A stretch of 21,298 nt of DNA from a virus. The first letter of the stretch is position 1. Every line of letters begins with the position of its first letter. Below, piece by piece: positions 20,611-21,298 of this stretch. Both the position numbers and the translations under genes were made by a program. The stretch covers positions 1 to 21,298 of the IMG/VR virus record IMGVR_UViG_3300042350_000641. The stretch is one strand, 5' to 3'. The notes beneath the pieces are model-generated. The model was not told the origin of the DNA, did no database searches, and saw only the letters and a list, made by a program, of their open reading frames with translations.

Positions 20611-20678
20611 TTGACCCACAAGACGTACTTTGGCTAGAAGGATTACTGGACGAATTTTATAGGAGGCTTGCAAAATGA
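20607..20678 (+). CDS. Tiny coupling ORF, 23 aa
   Basis: The ATG overlaps the TGA of the exonuclease gene, and its TGA overlaps the next ATG (both ATGA). The peptide is MIDPQDVLWLEGLLDEFYRRLAK, an amphipathic acidic helix. The ribosome site AGGAGG (20661-20666) for the next gene lies inside it, so it may serve mainly as a translational link, although the peptide is also plausible as a small protein. It is too short to judge by composition. Confidence 0.45.
   Translation: MIDPQDVLWLEGLLDEFYRRLAK
20661..20666 (+). promoter_or_regulatory. Ribosome binding site inside the 23-aa ORF
   Basis: Full AGGAGG, 8 bases before ATG 20675, embedded in the Arg-Arg codons near the end of the tiny upstream ORF. 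Confidence 0.7.
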
Positions 20679-20971
20679 CTGCACCAACAATTCAAGAAAT
20701 GGGTCTTGCCGCGCAGGAAATAGTCTGGCGCGTTATGGGTAAAGGTTCGGATAAGTCTGCCTACGGCGATTGGTTGGTAAAGGATAGGCCGACTCACGAT
20801 TACCATATTGCCAGAGCGATTCGTCACCTAGCCACAGCACAGATGCAATTGCACAAGTCTTCGCCTTGTCCAGATAATAACGGCGAAACAAGTATTGACC
20901 ACCTTGAGCGTGCGTTGGTAAGGTCGCTCTTCGTGTTAGCACAAATCAAAAAGGAAGTACCAAGACTATGA
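20675..20971 (+). CDS. Hypothetical protein, 98 aa (His/Asp helical)
   Basis: The product has the pattern DYHIARAIRHLATAQMQL...DNNGETSIDHLERALVRSLFVLAQIKKE, with paired histidines and acidic residues in two helices. This resembles small phage all-alpha proteins of the DUF5664 / dATP-dGTP pyrophosphohydrolase-associated kind, where H and D/E residues could bind a metal, but the match is loose and I do not assign a reaction. It has a strong AGGAGG and is joined by ATGA overlaps to genes on both sides. A role in nucleotide metabolism would suit the DNA-metabolism neighbourhood; that is inference. Confidence 0.6.
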   Translation: MTAPTIQEMGLAAQEIVWRVMGKGSDKSAYGDWLVKDRPTHDYHIARAIRHLATAQMQLHKSSPCPDNNGETSIDHLERALVRSLFVLAQIKKEVPRL

Positions 20972-21144
20972 ACAAAACACAAGAAGAAATAGACAAAGAT
21001 TGGGATGAGTTTTTCAGCAAGCCTCGCCCTTGGCTTTACTCAAACTACGGAGACAAAACAAGCGACAGCGATGAATCTGAAACAGATAAATCGTTCCAGA
21101 AGTTTTGCGATCACGATGGGAATAATAGGTATCCTAGGGAATGA
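20968..21144 (+). CDS. Hypothetical acidic protein, 58 aa
   Basis: Joined at both ends by ATGA overlaps. The product MNKTQEEIDKDWDEFFSKPRPWLYSN... continues with a Ser/Asp/Glu-rich stretch (SDSDESETD) and ends FCDHDGNNRYPRE. No family is recognised. The acidic middle section and aromatic start suggest a flexible interacting protein. It is small but the regular stop-start overlaps favour real translation. Confidence 0.55.
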   Translation: MNKTQEEIDKDWDEFFSKPRPWLYSNYGDKTSDSDESETDKSFQKFCDHDGNNRYPRE

Positions 21145-21296
21145 AGCTGGCCTTGTCTTGGATATGTTATCAGATCGGTGATCTGATTAGCCTCACGCTG
21201 ATGAGGTTTGGCTACGCCTACAGTATCTACAACAAGATGATGATCTGGTCATCCGCGCTGGATGAGCATGGAAAAATATGGAAGAACGTAAAATGA
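21141..21296 (+). CDS. Hypothetical protein, 51 aa
   Basis: Joined to the previous gene by ATGA and to the following, cut-off frame by ATGA at 21293. The product MKLALSWICYQIGDLISLTLMRFGYAYSIYNKMMIWSSALDEHGKIWKNVK has a moderately hydrophobic centre that could lie on or in a membrane, with a basic and aromatic end. I have an impression of similar short proteins among small phage genes but cannot name a family. Confidence 0.52.
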   Translation: MKLALSWICYQIGDLISLTLMRFGYAYSIYNKMMIWSSALDEHGKIWKNVK

Positions 21297-21298
21297 AA
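21293..21298 (+). CDS. Start of a gene cut by the window end
   Basis: An ATG at 21293 overlaps the previous TGA (ATGA) and continues with AAA to the last base. Only two codons are visible. The overlap pattern of this region makes a real gene start likely. Confidence 0.35.

Noticed and set aside
1-21298. tRNA genes, CRISPR array, IS element, integrase, diversity-generating retroelement
   Set aside because: No cloverleaf-like segments, no regularly spaced short repeats, and no transposase, recombinase or reverse transcriptase motifs were seen. The repeats in the fibre gene are in-frame coding repeats.

Overview
The window looks like part of the genome of a short-tailed (podovirus-type) Caudoviricetes phage, probably infecting a Gram-negative host. 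Supporting signs are tightly packed genes almost all on the + strand, a recognisable N4-gp56-type major capsid protein, one adaptor-like and one nozzle-like tail protein instead of tape-measure and sheath genes, very large internal (ejection) proteins, and a small gene encoding an outer-membrane-type lipoprotein. Terminase and portal genes are not present and probably lie left of base 1. No integrase, repressor, tRNA, rRNA, IS element or CRISPR array was seen, and no gene-free stretch exceeds about 100 bases.

Layout. Bases 1-812: the end of a class I SAM methyltransferase and a small unknown gene. 862-2881: scaffold-like protein and major capsid protein, followed by a perfect 10-bp hairpin. 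2979-5157: six small or medium unknown genes, several rich in Gly/Ser/Thr beta-strand sequence and resembling capsid-decoration or fibre modules. 5157-5807: a lipoprotein, an unknown helical protein and a coiled-coil plus C-terminal membrane-helix protein, possibly lysis-related. 5819-7033: a fibre protein with GNVGIGTTSP repeats. 7030-7334: two tiny unknown genes. 7331-9869: head-tail adaptor and tail nozzle candidates. 9866-16905: a GNAT-like protein and four internal-virion candidates ending in a 1221-aa polyvalent/ejection-like protein. 16902-17666: a GH108-type lysozyme. 17663-18028: the only minus-strand gene, encoding a secreted repeat protein. 18067-20610: DNA metabolism, with three distinct PD-(D/E)XK nucleases and an SSB-like protein. 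20607-21298: a run of very small stop-start-overlapping genes leaving the window.

The genes appear to form a late virion-assembly and ejection unit followed by a recombination/replication unit. At least sixteen junctions use ATGA, GTGA or TAATG stop-start overlaps, so translational coupling is the dominant arrangement. Nothing here is a clear new defence or genetic system. The least ordinary points are the isolated minus-strand secreted gene whose stop codon shares TTAA with the lysozyme stop, the hairpin behind the capsid gene that also argues for a shorter downstream gene, the nuclease cluster, and five tiny overlapping genes.
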